A stretch of DNA of 64,000 nucleotides from Paraburkholderia ferrariae NBRC 106233 (lineage in GTDB: Bacteria; Pseudomonadota; Gammaproteobacteria; Burkholderiales; Burkholderiaceae), in NCBI RefSeq assembly GCF_000685035.1, contig NZ_BAYB01000022.1:62001-126000 (forward strand). The letters are read 5' to 3'. The notes beneath the pieces are model-generated. The model had not been told where the DNA came from. It searched no databases and saw only the letters and a program-made list of their open reading frames with translations. Below, in pieces: positions 50,826 to 59,469 of the stretch. Made by a program: the position numbers and the translations under genes. Position 1 is the stretch's first letter. Each line of letters begins with the position of its first letter.

Positions 50826-51905
50826 TCAGCGCAGGAGCTTGCCGCCGCGCGAGACGAACCGGCCATGCTCGTCGCCGATGAACGTGACGCGGCCGGTCAG
50901 CAGATGCGCGCGTATCTTGTCGGCGCCCCGGTCGCCGCCGATCTCCAGGCGGTCGAGCAGATCGCGCAGCGCGAACGCCATGATCGTGCCGAACCGGGAC
51001 GGATCGAAGTCGTTGAAGGCCGGCTGCGGATCGGTCTCGACCCAGAGCCGAACGTTGTGCGGCGCTTCTTTCGATAGCGCTGTTCCGAAGACAGGCCGGT
51101 TCTTCAGGTCCATATTGGCCACGGCCATGCGGGCGGCCAACTCTCTAAGCTGGGTGGTGGTCAAAGGTCCGTCGATGCTGTGGAGAATGTGAGCAATCGC
51201 CCATTGGGCCATCTTCGCGTCGTTGAGCACCGCGACAATGCCGGTCTCGCCCGCGCGTATCGCCACGGTCTGTCCCGCCGTGAGATCGATCCAGTCGAAG
51301 GTTTCGCCTGCCCTCAGATCGGTGACCGGAAAGATGGCAATCGATCCGATGACAGCACGGCCCACTTCGGTGCCCACGAACGGTGCCCGCGCAACCGCGT
51401 GAATATGATGAAGGTCGGGCCAGTCATAGGCGTCGGCAATCTTGCCGCTTCCCTTGCGCGAATCGCGATGAACCGGCAGGAGCCGGTCTTTCAGGTGAGT
51501 CTTGACGAAGAGGAGATTGAGCCAGATGAAAAGCAGCAGCATGGCCTTGTCGTCGAGCCGGGCGGCCACCTGGTCGAAGCGCCCCTTCAACAGGCGCGAA
51601 ACGGGTATTTCCACGTGGTCGCCGAGGAAGCTGTTGCAGTCCTTGCAGCAGGGCACACCGTAGCTGTCGTAGTGGTGAAATTCGCCGTTGGGCAGCGTCA
51701 TTTCCGCGCCGAAGAGCTTGTAGTGCCGAAGCACCCAGCGCGGCACGACATGCTCGTAATTGAATTCTTTGGTGCCAGGCGCGGCGCCGCAGATAAAGCA
51801 CGAATTGCCGAGGCAGATGTCGTTGACGAAGTCGTCGCAACTGAATAGCAACACGCGCCCGTTGCTGTCGCGGATCGTCTGGTCCGGTACTGGTGCCTGC
51901 GTCAT
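50826..51905 (-). CDS. HNH-type nuclease-like zinc-binding protein
   Basis: 359 aa. An HNH-like module is visible in residues 36-92: C36-x2-C39, then E51-H52 in YEHVVPRW, and C87-x2-C90-N91 (CCKDCNSFLG), i.e. two CxxC zinc pairs flanking the catalytic-type His with a closing Asn. The remaining 260 residues are mixed alpha/beta and not recognised. ATG 51905 is preferred to an upstream in-frame ATG at 51938. It is divergent from a membrane-anchored alpha/beta hydrolase. Nuclease activity and any anti-phage role are inferences. Confidence 0.72.
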   Translation of the reverse strand: MTQAPVPDQTIRDSNGRVLLFSCDDFVNDICLGNSCFICGAAPGTKEFNYEHVVPRWVLRHYKLFGAEMTLPNGEFHHYDSYGVPCCKDCNSFLGDHVEIPVSRLLKGRFDQVAARLDDKAMLLLFIWLNLLFVKTHLKDRLLPVHRDSRKGSGKIADAYDWPDLHHIHAVARAPFVGTEVGRAVIGSIAIFPVTDLRAGETFDWIDLTAGQTVAIRAGETGIVAVLNDAKMAQWAIAHILHSIDGPLTTTQLRELAARMAVANMDLKNRPVFGTALSKEAPHNVRLWVETDPQPAFNDFDPSRFGTIMAFALRDLLDRLEIGGDRGADKIRAHLLTGRVTFIGDEHGRFVSRGGKLLR

Positions 51906-52023
51906 GGCGGAAGACCTCGTGGTGGAGGATCGCGGCAATGCCGTTGAACGCCGTTTTCGTATTTAATCTAGTTCAGGAACGGGAAGAATTCAGGTAGCGG
52001 GAAGACTCACGGGGAGCAGGAGC

Positions 52024-53490
52024 ATGGAGCCATCTCCAGGTACGGCTGCGCCGGCGGCCGGCAGCGGCGACGCGCAGGTGCAGGCCGTCAGCGACGACGG
52101 GCGGCGTATCCGCCAGGCCGTGGTGGTGATCCACGGCATAGGCGAGCAGCGCCCCATGGACACGCTGCGCGGCTTTGTCGATGCGGTGCTCACGGATGTT
52201 TCGGGCTACGACACCAAGTACCGCAGCAAGCCGGACGCCATGGGCGATCTGCTGGAAACCCGGCGCCTGCAGGCACCGGCCAGCCGGCAGGAGGGCCGCC
52301 CCCAGACGGACTTCTACGAGTACTACTGGGCGCACCACATGGAGGGCTCGAAATACAGCCAGGTGTTCAGATGGATGCTGTGGCTTCTGTTTCGACGCCC
52401 CTCGTCCGTCGTGTCCGCGCTGCGGCCCGCGTGGTTCGCGAGTTGGGGTTTGCTGGTGTTTGCGATCGTTCTGCTCGTTGCGGGGTCCTGGGTCGATGCC
52501 ACTTCGGGCTCGCATCTGTTCGACTGGTTAGGCAAGTGGATTTTCGCGGGTGGCGTGCTCACGTTCATTCTGCAGTCGATTGCCTCGTACGTCGTGCTTG
52601 GCTATGTGGCGGACGCCGCGCGCTACCTCACGCCCAACCCGGGCAACATCGAGGCGAGAAACAAGATCCGCAGCGAAGGGATCAAGCTCGTGCGCTCGCT
52701 GCACGAGTCGGGCAAGTACAGCCGGATCGTGATTGTCGGGCACAGTCTGGGTTCGGTGATCGGCTTCGATATCATCCGCAACCTGTGGAGCGACCTGCGC
52801 CAGCCCGGGACGCCTCATCCGCAAAAGCAGCCTGAACTGAAGGCGTTCGAGCAGGAGGCCGCGAAGCTCGACGCCGGGCCGCCCACGCGCGCGGCGATCG
52901 AATCGTTCCAGCAAGCCCAGCATCGACTGTGGTCGGAGTTTCGCGCGATTGGCGTGCCGTGGCTCGTGACCGATTTCGTCACGCTCGGCTCGCCGTTGAC
53001 GCATGCGCAGTTCCTCATGGCCGACAACGAAGAGGATTTCAAGCGCAGGAAAGTGCAGCACGAATATCCATGCTGCCCGCCTGCCGGCAACGACACGCTG
53101 GGCTATGAAACGCGCTACCGCATCCAGCAGGGTGCCGAAACGATCGTTCGCAGCGTGCGGGTGGCTCACCATGGCGCCCCGTTCTGCTGCACCCGCTGGA
53201 CGAACCTGTACTTTCCCTACCGGCGCTGGATCTTCGGTGATCTGATAGGAGGACCGATTAATGGCGTGCTGGGAACGGGCGTCCGCGATGTTGCCGTGGT
53301 GCCCTCGACGGGCAAGCGGCTGGACGGCACGCTGCTTTCGCACGTGCGTTACTGGACCGATGGCAATGCGGCGCAGAGCGCGGCATCGGGAAGCGACGGC
53401 ACGCCTTCGTTGAAAGCGCTGCGCTCGGCCTTGAGGCTGGAATTCCTGCGCGGCAAGAGCGCGCGTGCGAACAGTGGCACCGCGCCGTGA
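52024..53490 (+). CDS. Membrane-anchored alpha/beta hydrolase (lipase-like)
   Basis: 488 aa. An alpha/beta hydrolase with oxyanion-side motif VVVIHGIGEQ (residues 33-42) and nucleophile elbow IVGHSLGSVIGF (Ser near residue 240). Two hydrophobic helices lie between these motifs (about 138-158 and 171-195), an unusual place that puts the active site next to the membrane. A later LGSPLTHAQFL and VRYW segment could carry the acid and His. GGGGAGCAGGAG precedes ATG 52024. Divergent from the HNH gene, 118 nt apart. Substrate may be a membrane lipid (inference). Confidence 0.78.
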   Translation: MEPSPGTAAPAAGSGDAQVQAVSDDGRRIRQAVVVIHGIGEQRPMDTLRGFVDAVLTDVSGYDTKYRSKPDAMGDLLETRRLQAPASRQEGRPQTDFYEYYWAHHMEGSKYSQVFRWMLWLLFRRPSSVVSALRPAWFASWGLLVFAIVLLVAGSWVDATSGSHLFDWLGKWIFAGGVLTFILQSIASYVVLGYVADAARYLTPNPGNIEARNKIRSEGIKLVRSLHESGKYSRIVIVGHSLGSVIGFDIIRNLWSDLRQPGTPHPQKQPELKAFEQEAAKLDAGPPTRAAIESFQQAQHRLWSEFRAIGVPWLVTDFVTLGSPLTHAQFLMADNEEDFKRRKVQHEYPCCPPAGNDTLGYETRYRIQQGAETIVRSVRVAHHGAPFCCTRWTNLYFPYRRWIFGDLIGGPINGVLGTGVRDVAVVPSTGKRLDGTLLSHVRYWTDGNAAQSAASGSDGTPSLKALRSALRLEFLRGKSARANSGTAP

Positions 53491-53498
53491 GTGCTGCG

Positions 53499-53585
53499 TT
53501 ACGCAACCAGATAGCCGCCATCCACGGGCAGCACCGTGCCGGTGATGAACGACGCTGCCGGCGAACAGAGTTGTACGATGCGAGG
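53499..53585 (-). pseudogene. C-terminal relic of an SDR dehydrogenase
   Basis: On the minus strand, 28 codons ending at TAA (53501-53499) read as a typical SDR tail: RIVQLCSPAA then SFITGTVLPVDGGYLVA. Homology-like sequence stops abruptly near 53585; no start, cofactor motif or active site remains. It is therefore a fragment left by rearrangement, not an expressed gene. Confidence 0.7.
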
Positions 53586-53670
53586 AATTATTTGTGCAAC
53601 TTTGCAACTGGAGAGCATGACTCGAAAGTCAAGGCAATCGTCGCGTTAATTATCACCACCCACGTCACGC

Positions 53671-53705
53671 AAAAGAAAAGCGCGCCGGAGTACCGCCTCC
53701 GGCGC
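53671..53705 (-). terminator. Rho-independent terminator, leftward
   Basis: GCGCCGGAG (53682-53690) and CTCCGGCGC (53697-53705) make a perfect 9-bp stem with a 6-nt loop. On the minus strand it is followed by CTTTTCTTTTGC, a T-rich tail. It lies 190 nt beyond the recombinase stop. Confidence 0.7.
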
Positions 53706-53896
53706 TGAAGGTTGGCTCTGCGTGTGGTCCCTGACTGCAATTACATGGGACAGGGTATGGCCCGTGGCCGCGGGGGCAAGTCGATCGTCCCGCTGCCTCG
53801 TTCCATGACTGGTATAACGGCACGCGTCGTACAAGGTTGAGTGCGGAAAATACGGATTTTCTTCTCTACCGCGCTCACTTGGCCCGTGGCACCGCA

Positions 53897-55081
53897 TTAC
53901 CAGTCGATACGGTGTTTGTCCTCTGTTTCGCGATGGCGGCGGTCGTCGTCGCTATGCAGATAGAGGCTCGTCGTGGTCAGCGACGCATGCCCAAGATTGT
54001 CGCGCACCAAACGCAGATCGAGTTCGCCGTCCGCCATGTGCGAACCCGCGCTATGCCGCAGCCAGTGTGCGGAGGCGCGTTCGAGTTGCGCGGCGCGCGC
54101 GGCCTGCTCGCCGCCTTGCTCGCGCAACCGCGCTGCCGCCCCGGCAAAGATGCCTTTTACGATCGTATGCAGTGCCGCGCGCGTGAGCGGCTTCGTCTGC
54201 TGGCCGAGCGGCAGCACGAGCGGCGTTTCTTCGCGCGGCGACGGCAGGGGCGGGAGTTCGCGCTCGCGGCGGTAGCGCGCGAGTTCGGTCATCAGTTCGG
54301 CGGTGGCGGGCACGAGCCGCGTGCGCTCGCCTTTGCCCAGCACTTCGAGCCACCAGCGCTCTTCGCCGGAGGCATCGCGGCGCGCGAAGAAGTCGCCCAT
54401 CGTGTTGGCTCCCACCTCGGAAATGCGCAGGCCGCCCAGATAGAGCAGCGTGAGCAGCCACCGCGCGCGGCTGTGGCGTTCGCGCTCGCGCGCGGTGTCG
54501 CGCGGCAGTTTTTCGACGTAGGCCTTCACCTCGTTCCAGAGATCGCGTTCGAGGTAGCGCGTGATGCGCGGCGCCGCTCGGCGTGCGCGCTGGCGCGAGA
54601 GCGACAGTGGATTGCCCGCGAGGTAGCCCGCACTCACGAGCCATGAGAAGAGCGCGTTGAGGATCACCATGGCCTGGCGCTGGCTCGTGGGCGCAAGCGG
54701 CCCATAAAACGGGCGCCAGCGCGGGTCGTCGCGCGGATGCTTGCGCCCGCCGCCCGCAACCCAGCGCGAGGCGGGCTGCGGGTCGGCAATGAAGCGCTGG
54801 TAGGCAAGCATGTCTTCGTGCGTGAGCGACGAAAGCGGCTTGCCCAGTTGCACGATTGACCACAGCAGCAGCCGTTCCGCTTCCTTGCGATAGTTCTCGA
54901 AGGTGGCTTTCGAATCGGCGACCCGGGCGAGCCACGCACGCACCGCGTCGAGGTCGTTGCTTGCCGCGATCTGCATGCGGCCCGGCGCGCGATTGATGCC
55001 GTCGCGGCCGTCCAGGTTCGCGGGCAGGTCGAGGGCGTTGAGCGTGTCGAGCGGGCGCGGCGCAAGTGGGGTGGTCGGCAT
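53897..55081 (-). CDS. Tyrosine-type site-specific recombinase/integrase
   Basis: 394 aa. N-terminal SAM-like core-binding domain (about 45-150; ATFENYRKEAERLLLWSIVQ) and C-terminal catalytic domain with the full set: Arg in LGGLRISEV (about 217), His-x-x-Arg in HWLRHS (about 337), His in LGHAS (about 362) and nucleophile Tyr in TSLYLHSDDD (about 371). It begins 2 nt after the methyltransferase stop, so the pair is one transcript. It looks like a chromosomal recombinase of Burkholderia type rather than an XerC/D pair member; no attachment site is seen nearby. Confidence 0.9.
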   Translation of the reverse strand: MPTTPLAPRPLDTLNALDLPANLDGRDGINRAPGRMQIAASNDLDAVRAWLARVADSKATFENYRKEAERLLLWSIVQLGKPLSSLTHEDMLAYQRFIADPQPASRWVAGGGRKHPRDDPRWRPFYGPLAPTSQRQAMVILNALFSWLVSAGYLAGNPLSLSRQRARRAAPRITRYLERDLWNEVKAYVEKLPRDTARERERHSRARWLLTLLYLGGLRISEVGANTMGDFFARRDASGEERWWLEVLGKGERTRLVPATAELMTELARYRRERELPPLPSPREETPLVLPLGQQTKPLTRAALHTIVKGIFAGAAARLREQGGEQAARAAQLERASAHWLRHSAGSHMADGELDLRLVRDNLGHASLTTTSLYLHSDDDRRHRETEDKHRIDW

Positions 55082-55083
55082 GT

Positions 55084-55944
55084 TCAGGTCGTGGCGATCA
55101 GGAACGATTCGCCGCTGGCCGGTTTCAGGCCGTCGCTGCGCCCTGCAAAGTAGCGCTGCGTGAGTTCGCCGGTGCCGATATGCCGCGCTTCGCGGAATCC
55201 GGCTTCGCGTGCGAGCGAGAGCATTTCGTCCGGGCTGAAGAAGCTGACGAACGGCGTGCCGGCTGCGCGGGCGCGCGCATAGACAGATTCGTGCAGGGCG
55301 CGCTCGGCGGGGTCCGGGATCAGTTCGAGCGGCAGGAGAAAGGTCATGGCGAGCGTGGAGCCAGGCGCGAGTTGCGCGATCTGGCGCAGCGTCGCGAGAT
55401 TGGCCTCGCGCGTGAGGTACATCGAAACCCCGGTCGAGGCGATGACCGCGGGCTTGCCGGTCGCAAAGCCTGCCTCGACGAGCCGCGTCCACCACGATTC
55501 GCCGGCTTCGAAGTTCACGGGCACGAGGCGCAATGCGTCCGGTACGCCATAGCCGAGCGCGTTCAGCCGCTCGCGCTTCCACGCCTGCGGGCCCGGTTGA
55601 TCCACTTCGAACACCGTGAGCCGCGCGGCCGCTTCGGGCCGGCGCTGCGCGAACGTATCGAGGCCCGCGCCGAGTATGACGTACTGCGCGACGCCGCGCG
55701 CCGCTTCGTCGGCCACCAGGTCCTCGATCAGGCGTGCACGCGCGACGATCGATGCGCGATAGCCGCGCGTGCCGGCGAGATCCATGTCCGGGCGTTCGCG
55801 CCAGCCTTCGGGCGGCGCGGCGAGGCGCAGGCCGAGCGTGTCGTCGAGCACGTGCGGCGCGGGGTCGGCTTCGGCGTGCAGGGCACGCCAGAGCGCGACG
55901 CGGATGGCGGTACTGTCCGGTTCGGCGCGTGGGGTATCGGTCAT
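55084..55944 (-). CDS. SAM-dependent methyltransferase, LCM/PPM1 (UPF0677-like) family
   Basis: 286 aa. The family's features are YVILGAGLDTFAQR (SAM loop), VFEVDQPGPQAWKRERL, VPVNFEAGESW and VIASTGVSMYLTREANLATL. This leucine-carboxyl-methyltransferase-like group modifies carboxyl groups of small molecules, often polyketides or other secondary products. ATG 55944 has AAGGAG 6 nt before; a longer in-frame start at 55983 is less likely. Coupled to the recombinase gene, an odd partnership. Confidence 0.9.
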   Translation of the reverse strand: MTDTPRAEPDSTAIRVALWRALHAEADPAPHVLDDTLGLRLAAPPEGWRERPDMDLAGTRGYRASIVARARLIEDLVADEAARGVAQYVILGAGLDTFAQRRPEAAARLTVFEVDQPGPQAWKRERLNALGYGVPDALRLVPVNFEAGESWWTRLVEAGFATGKPAVIASTGVSMYLTREANLATLRQIAQLAPGSTLAMTFLLPLELIPDPAERALHESVYARARAAGTPFVSFFSPDEMLSLAREAGFREARHIGTGELTQRYFAGRSDGLKPASGESFLIATT

Positions 55945-56147
55945 GCAGGGCTCCTTGGACGCCTGGACGATAGGCGGGCTCATTTTCCTCTAACCGGGCC
56001 CCGCGATGTGCTGGCGCGCATCCCCATGGGCTCGGGCTGGAGCGCGGTGTCGGCGGTGCGCCCCGTGTGCGCCCCATGCGCGTGCGGTGAGCGGCATGCC
56101 GCCACGCCGGGCCGGGTCATGAACGGTTCCGCTCAGGCCGACAAAAT

Positions 56148-56996
56148 TCAGGCCGATTCCAGCGCCGGCGCGCTATTGAGTGCGGCGCTGATCTTCGCGG
56201 CGTCTGCGGGCGTGGCCGGGTTGTACACCACGAGGGTAAGGTCCTGCCGGCCATCGACCGCGAAGGCCGAATACTCGAATGCGAATGGGCCGAACACGGG
56301 ATGGCGAATGCGCTTCACGGCTTCGTGCCGCGTGGGGATCACCGTGTCGCGCCACATGGCCTCGAACTCCGGGCTTTCGCGGCGGAGTTCGTCCACGAGG
56401 TCGCTCACAGCCGATGTGGCGCCGGCGCGCACCACGTCCACCCGGAACGCGCCCACCATGAATCGCGCCACGCTCTCCCAGTCGTACTGCAGGGCCCGCG
56501 CGCGAGGATCGAGGAACATGTGGCGCAGCACGTTGCGCTGCGCGGGCTGCATCGTGCCATAGTCCACCAGCAGCACGGTGGCCGCGCGGTTCCAGGCCAC
56601 CACAGACCACGTTGCCGTGCGGATGAGCGCGGGGCACGGATTCATCGTATCGAGCACGTGCTGCAGCCGCGGCGTAACGCCTTCGTCGTTCTGGTAATGC
56701 GCTTCGGGCGGGTGGCCGAGGCCGAGCAGAAAGAGATGCTCGCGCTCGGTGCTCGTGAGCATCAGGGCGTTGGCAATGCGGTCGAGCACGTCGACGGACG
56801 GTGCGCCGCCGCGCCCCTGTTCGAGCCAGGTGTACCAGGCCGGGCTGATATTGGCGCGCTGCGCCACTTCCTCGCGACGCAGGCCTGGCGTGCGCCGGCG
56901 CGTCGAGGAAAAGCCGAACGCTGCCGGGTCGAGTTTCGAGCGGCGGTCTTTCAGGTAGTCGCCGAGCTGGCGGGGGTTGCCACTGGAATCGCTCAT
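56148..56996 (-). CDS. XRE-family regulator with MmyB-like ligand domain
   Basis: 282 aa. An N-terminal helix-turn-helix (about 10-85; RRTPGLRREEVAQRANISPA then WYTWLEQGRG) and a C-terminal MmyB-type sensor (about 110-270; NPCPALIRTATWSVVAWNRA, FMVGAFRVDVVRAG), a PAS-like fold that binds fatty acids in related proteins. Divergent from the NAD-binding oxidoreductase, whose upstream region carries two CACGATAA repeats. Such regulators usually repress the adjacent oxidoreductase. Confidence 0.92.
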   Translation of the reverse strand: MSDSSGNPRQLGDYLKDRRSKLDPAAFGFSSTRRRTPGLRREEVAQRANISPAWYTWLEQGRGGAPSVDVLDRIANALMLTSTEREHLFLLGLGHPPEAHYQNDEGVTPRLQHVLDTMNPCPALIRTATWSVVAWNRAATVLLVDYGTMQPAQRNVLRHMFLDPRARALQYDWESVARFMVGAFRVDVVRAGATSAVSDLVDELRRESPEFEAMWRDTVIPTRHEAVKRIRHPVFGPFAFEYSAFAVDGRQDLTLVVYNPATPADAAKISAALNSAPALESA

Positions 56997-57013
56997 CCTG
57001 TTACTTTTTATAA

Positions 57014-57043
57014 CACGATAACGCCACTACTTTACCACGATAA
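57014..57043. promoter_or_regulatory. Direct repeats CACGATAA, 22 bp apart
   Basis: Copies at 57014-57021 and 57036-57043, extended TAACACGATAAC and TACCACGATAAG. They sit in the AT-rich 93-nt gap between the XRE and oxidoreductase starts, in phase on one DNA face, as expected for an XRE/MmyB operator. Confidence 0.55.
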
Positions 57044-57089
57044 GACGCGCATCGATATTAGCCTCACGCTAACCCTGGAGGACTTCATC

Positions 57090-57989
57090 ATGCGTGTATT
57101 CGTAACCGGTGCCACGGGCTGGGTAGGCTCGGCCGTGGTCAAGGATCTGCTCGCGGCGGGACATCGGGTGGTGGGTCTCGCGCGTTCGGAGCCGGGCGCC
57201 GCGGCGCTTGCGGCGGCGGGGGCCGAGGTTTGCCGCGGTACGCTCGACGATCTCGACGTGCTGCGCCAGGCCGCGGCGCAGTCGGATGGCGTGATCCACA
57301 CGGCCTTCAACCACGACTTCTCGAAGTTCGCCGAGAACTGCGAGCAGGAGCGGCGCGCCATCGAGGCGCTGGGCGGGGCGCTCGAAGGCTCGGGGCGGCC
57401 GCTCATCGTTTCGTCGGGCATTGCGCTGCTCGCACCGGGGCGCGTCACGACGGAGGAGGACCCGCCCCACGCCATCATTCCCGCGTTTCCGCGCGCCCCC
57501 GAAGCGATCGCTGGCGCATTCGCCGCGCGTGGCGTGCCCGTAAGCGCCGTTCGTCTCGCGCCCACGGTGCATGGGCTGGGCGACCACGGCTTCGTGCCGC
57601 GACTCATTGCCATCGCACGGGAGAAGGGCGTGGCCGCTTATGTGGGCGAAGGGCAGAACCGTTGGCCCGCGGTGCATCGGTTCGATGCGGCGCGCGTCTA
57701 CCGGCTCGCGCTGGAGCATGGCGCGCGCGGCGGGCCTTTCCATGCGATTGCCGAACAGGGCGTGCCGTTGCGGCAGATTGCCGAGGTGATCGGGCGTCGC
57801 CTGAATCTTCCGGTGGTGGCGATCAAGCCCGAAGAAGCCGAGGCGCATTTCGGCTGGTTCGCGCGCTTCGTCGGCATCGACTGCCCGAGTTCCAGCCAGC
57901 GCACCCGCGCCTTGCTGGGCTGGCAGCCGGAGCAGCCAACGCTGCTGGAGGACCTCGATCAGCCGGGCTACTTCGCTGCGGGCGCCTGA
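57090..57989 (+). CDS. NAD-dependent epimerase/SDR-extended family protein
   Basis: 299 aa. Atypical/extended SDR with cofactor motif VFVTGATGWVGSAVVKDLLA, GTLDDLDVLRQAAAQSDGVI, VSSGIALLAPG and a substrate domain at the C-terminus (GRRLNLPVVAIKPEEAEAHF, RTRALLGWQP). The usual Y-x-x-x-K is not obvious, as in other atypical SDRs of this group. CTGGAGG precedes ATG 57090. Divergent from the XRE regulator that probably controls it. Substrate unknown. Confidence 0.88.
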   Translation: MRVFVTGATGWVGSAVVKDLLAAGHRVVGLARSEPGAAALAAAGAEVCRGTLDDLDVLRQAAAQSDGVIHTAFNHDFSKFAENCEQERRAIEALGGALEGSGRPLIVSSGIALLAPGRVTTEEDPPHAIIPAFPRAPEAIAGAFAARGVPVSAVRLAPTVHGLGDHGFVPRLIAIAREKGVAAYVGEGQNRWPAVHRFDAARVYRLALEHGARGGPFHAIAEQGVPLRQIAEVIGRRLNLPVVAIKPEEAEAHFGWFARFVGIDCPSSSQRTRALLGWQPEQPTLLEDLDQPGYFAAGA

Positions 57990-58080
57990 CGAAAACGGGC
58001 CGCCATGCGCGGCGAAGCGGCGCGTGGAAACCGGATCGATCAGGACTGCGATTCAATAGGGAAGGGTTCGGCGCAAGGCA

Positions 58081-59238
58081 TCACTCCTCGCCGAACCACT
58101 TGTTGTAGATCCGTTGATACGTGCCGTCCTCGCGCATGGCCAGCAGGGCGCCGTCCACGCGGCGGCGCAGCGTGCTGTTGACCGGGAAGACGAAGCCCAC
58201 GTCATTCGGGTTGAACTCCGGCCCCACCAGCTTGACGCGGCCCTTACCCTCGTGCGAAGCGACGTAGCCGAGTCCCGCCGAGCCGAGCACCACGGCATCC
58301 ACCTCGCCGCCCGCAAGCGCCAGGAAAGTGTCGCGGTTGCGCGCGTACTCGCGAACCTGCGCGCCGTGATCCTGCAGCCACGGCACGGCCGAACTGCCGG
58401 CCAGCGTGGCGACGGTCTTGTTGGCGAGATCGTTGGGGCCGTCGATCGCGCCGCGAATATGCTGCACGGTCAGGTTCGTCGTGAGTTCCGCCGTGTACGA
58501 CGCCACGAATACGATGCCGACGAACATCCAGATCAGCGCCATGCCGCGCGAGATCCACAGGCGCCGCGGCTCGTCGGCCTGGGTGAGCAGCGTGGAGCCC
58601 GACCAGTAGAGCGCGCGGAAGATGGCGGGGAAATAGGGCTCTCGCTCGCCACGGCGGCGCGCGTGCAGCCAGTCCACGATCCAGACGAGATGCGCGGCGA
58701 TCACGGTCAGCACGACCGCTGCGGCAAACCACAGCAGCGTGGTGCGGGACACCAGCAACCTGCCGAGACTGCGCAGCGGCGTGGCTTCTTCGGTCTCGCC
58801 CGTGTCGCGCACCATCACGCGCAGGCCGGCCTCCATGATCGGATACGAGAAGTCGAACTCGCGGTCGCGCTCGACGCTATAGAAAAGCCCCGAGACGGCC
58901 ACGTCGTCCTGGCCGGTGCGCAGCGTCTGGAACAGCGCGTTGACGCTGGGCGCGATGTCGTAGCGGGTTTGCAGATGCAGGCGCGAGGCGATCTCGGTCC
59001 ACAAATCGATCGAGAAGCCGGTGAGCTGGCCGTTTTGCTGCATCACGAACGGGGCGATGATGAAGGTGCCCACCCGTACCGTTGCGCCGGACTGCTGCGC
59101 GTGGGCGCAAGGGAGGCTCGCGAGCGCGATCAGCAGCAGGAGCCAGGTGCGCACGCATGCGCGCCAGCGAGTCGTGACGCCAGGATGCCGCGCGCCCTGC
59201 ACGGCCCGATTCGAGTCCGCCAAACCGCATGCTTTCAT
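58081..59238 (-). CDS. Ionotropic glutamate receptor-like ligand-gated ion channel
   Basis: 385 aa. A signal peptide (WLLLLIALASLPCAHA) is followed by half of a periplasmic amino-acid-binding domain (about 50-155; VGTFIIAPFVMQQNGQLTGF, YDIAPSVNALFQTL), then TM1 (about 168-190), a pore loop (about 205-225; IFRALYWSGSTLLTQADEP), TM2 ending in SYTAELTTNLTV (about 248-259), and the second half of the binding domain (ANKTVATLAGSSAVPWL). This split layout is that of GluR0 and eukaryotic iGluRs. The K+ filter TVGYG of GluR0 is absent. ATG 59238 leaves 28 residues before the signal peptide, so the true start may be later. Confidence 0.9.
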   Translation of the reverse strand: MKACGLADSNRAVQGARHPGVTTRWRACVRTWLLLLIALASLPCAHAQQSGATVRVGTFIIAPFVMQQNGQLTGFSIDLWTEIASRLHLQTRYDIAPSVNALFQTLRTGQDDVAVSGLFYSVERDREFDFSYPIMEAGLRVMVRDTGETEEATPLRSLGRLLVSRTTLLWFAAAVVLTVIAAHLVWIVDWLHARRRGEREPYFPAIFRALYWSGSTLLTQADEPRRLWISRGMALIWMFVGIVFVASYTAELTTNLTVQHIRGAIDGPNDLANKTVATLAGSSAVPWLQDHGAQVREYARNRDTFLALAGGEVDAVVLGSAGLGYVASHEGKGRVKLVGPEFNPNDVGFVFPVNSTLRRRVDGALLAMREDGTYQRIYNKWFGEE

Positions 59239-59469
59239 GAACGTCGATCCGTCCTTGTGGTGTTGTTGTTCTGCAGGGAGGAAACGCCTGATGCTGCGAC
59301 TTTAGCGGGCTGGTGTCGCGCTGTCGAGGGACCGGCCGCGGCCGGTTCGCTGAAGCGGGCATACGCTCTCGCGGGCAGCGCCGTAGAATGGCAAGACGTT
59401 TCGTTTTGCGTTGCGCATCGCACCGTTCCCACCCCAACCCAACTGCCTCATTCGAACCCGGAACCCGCC

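Larger units (their letters stand above)
53491..53896. other. 406-nt region with a gene relic and a terminator
   Basis: It contains the end of a truncated SDR gene (53499-53585), then lower-GC non-coding DNA, and a strong stem-loop (53682-53705). The break in GC content near 53585 suggests a past deletion or insertion. Confidence 0.6.

Noticed and set aside
53897..55081. Integrase as proof of a genomic island
   Set aside because: No tRNA, direct-repeat attachment sites or other mobile genes are visible nearby; the recombinase may be a resident chromosomal gene.
59331..59346. Palindrome ACCGGCCGCGGCCGGT
   Set aside because: Short GC-only palindromes are expected by chance in such DNA; no position or partner suggests function.
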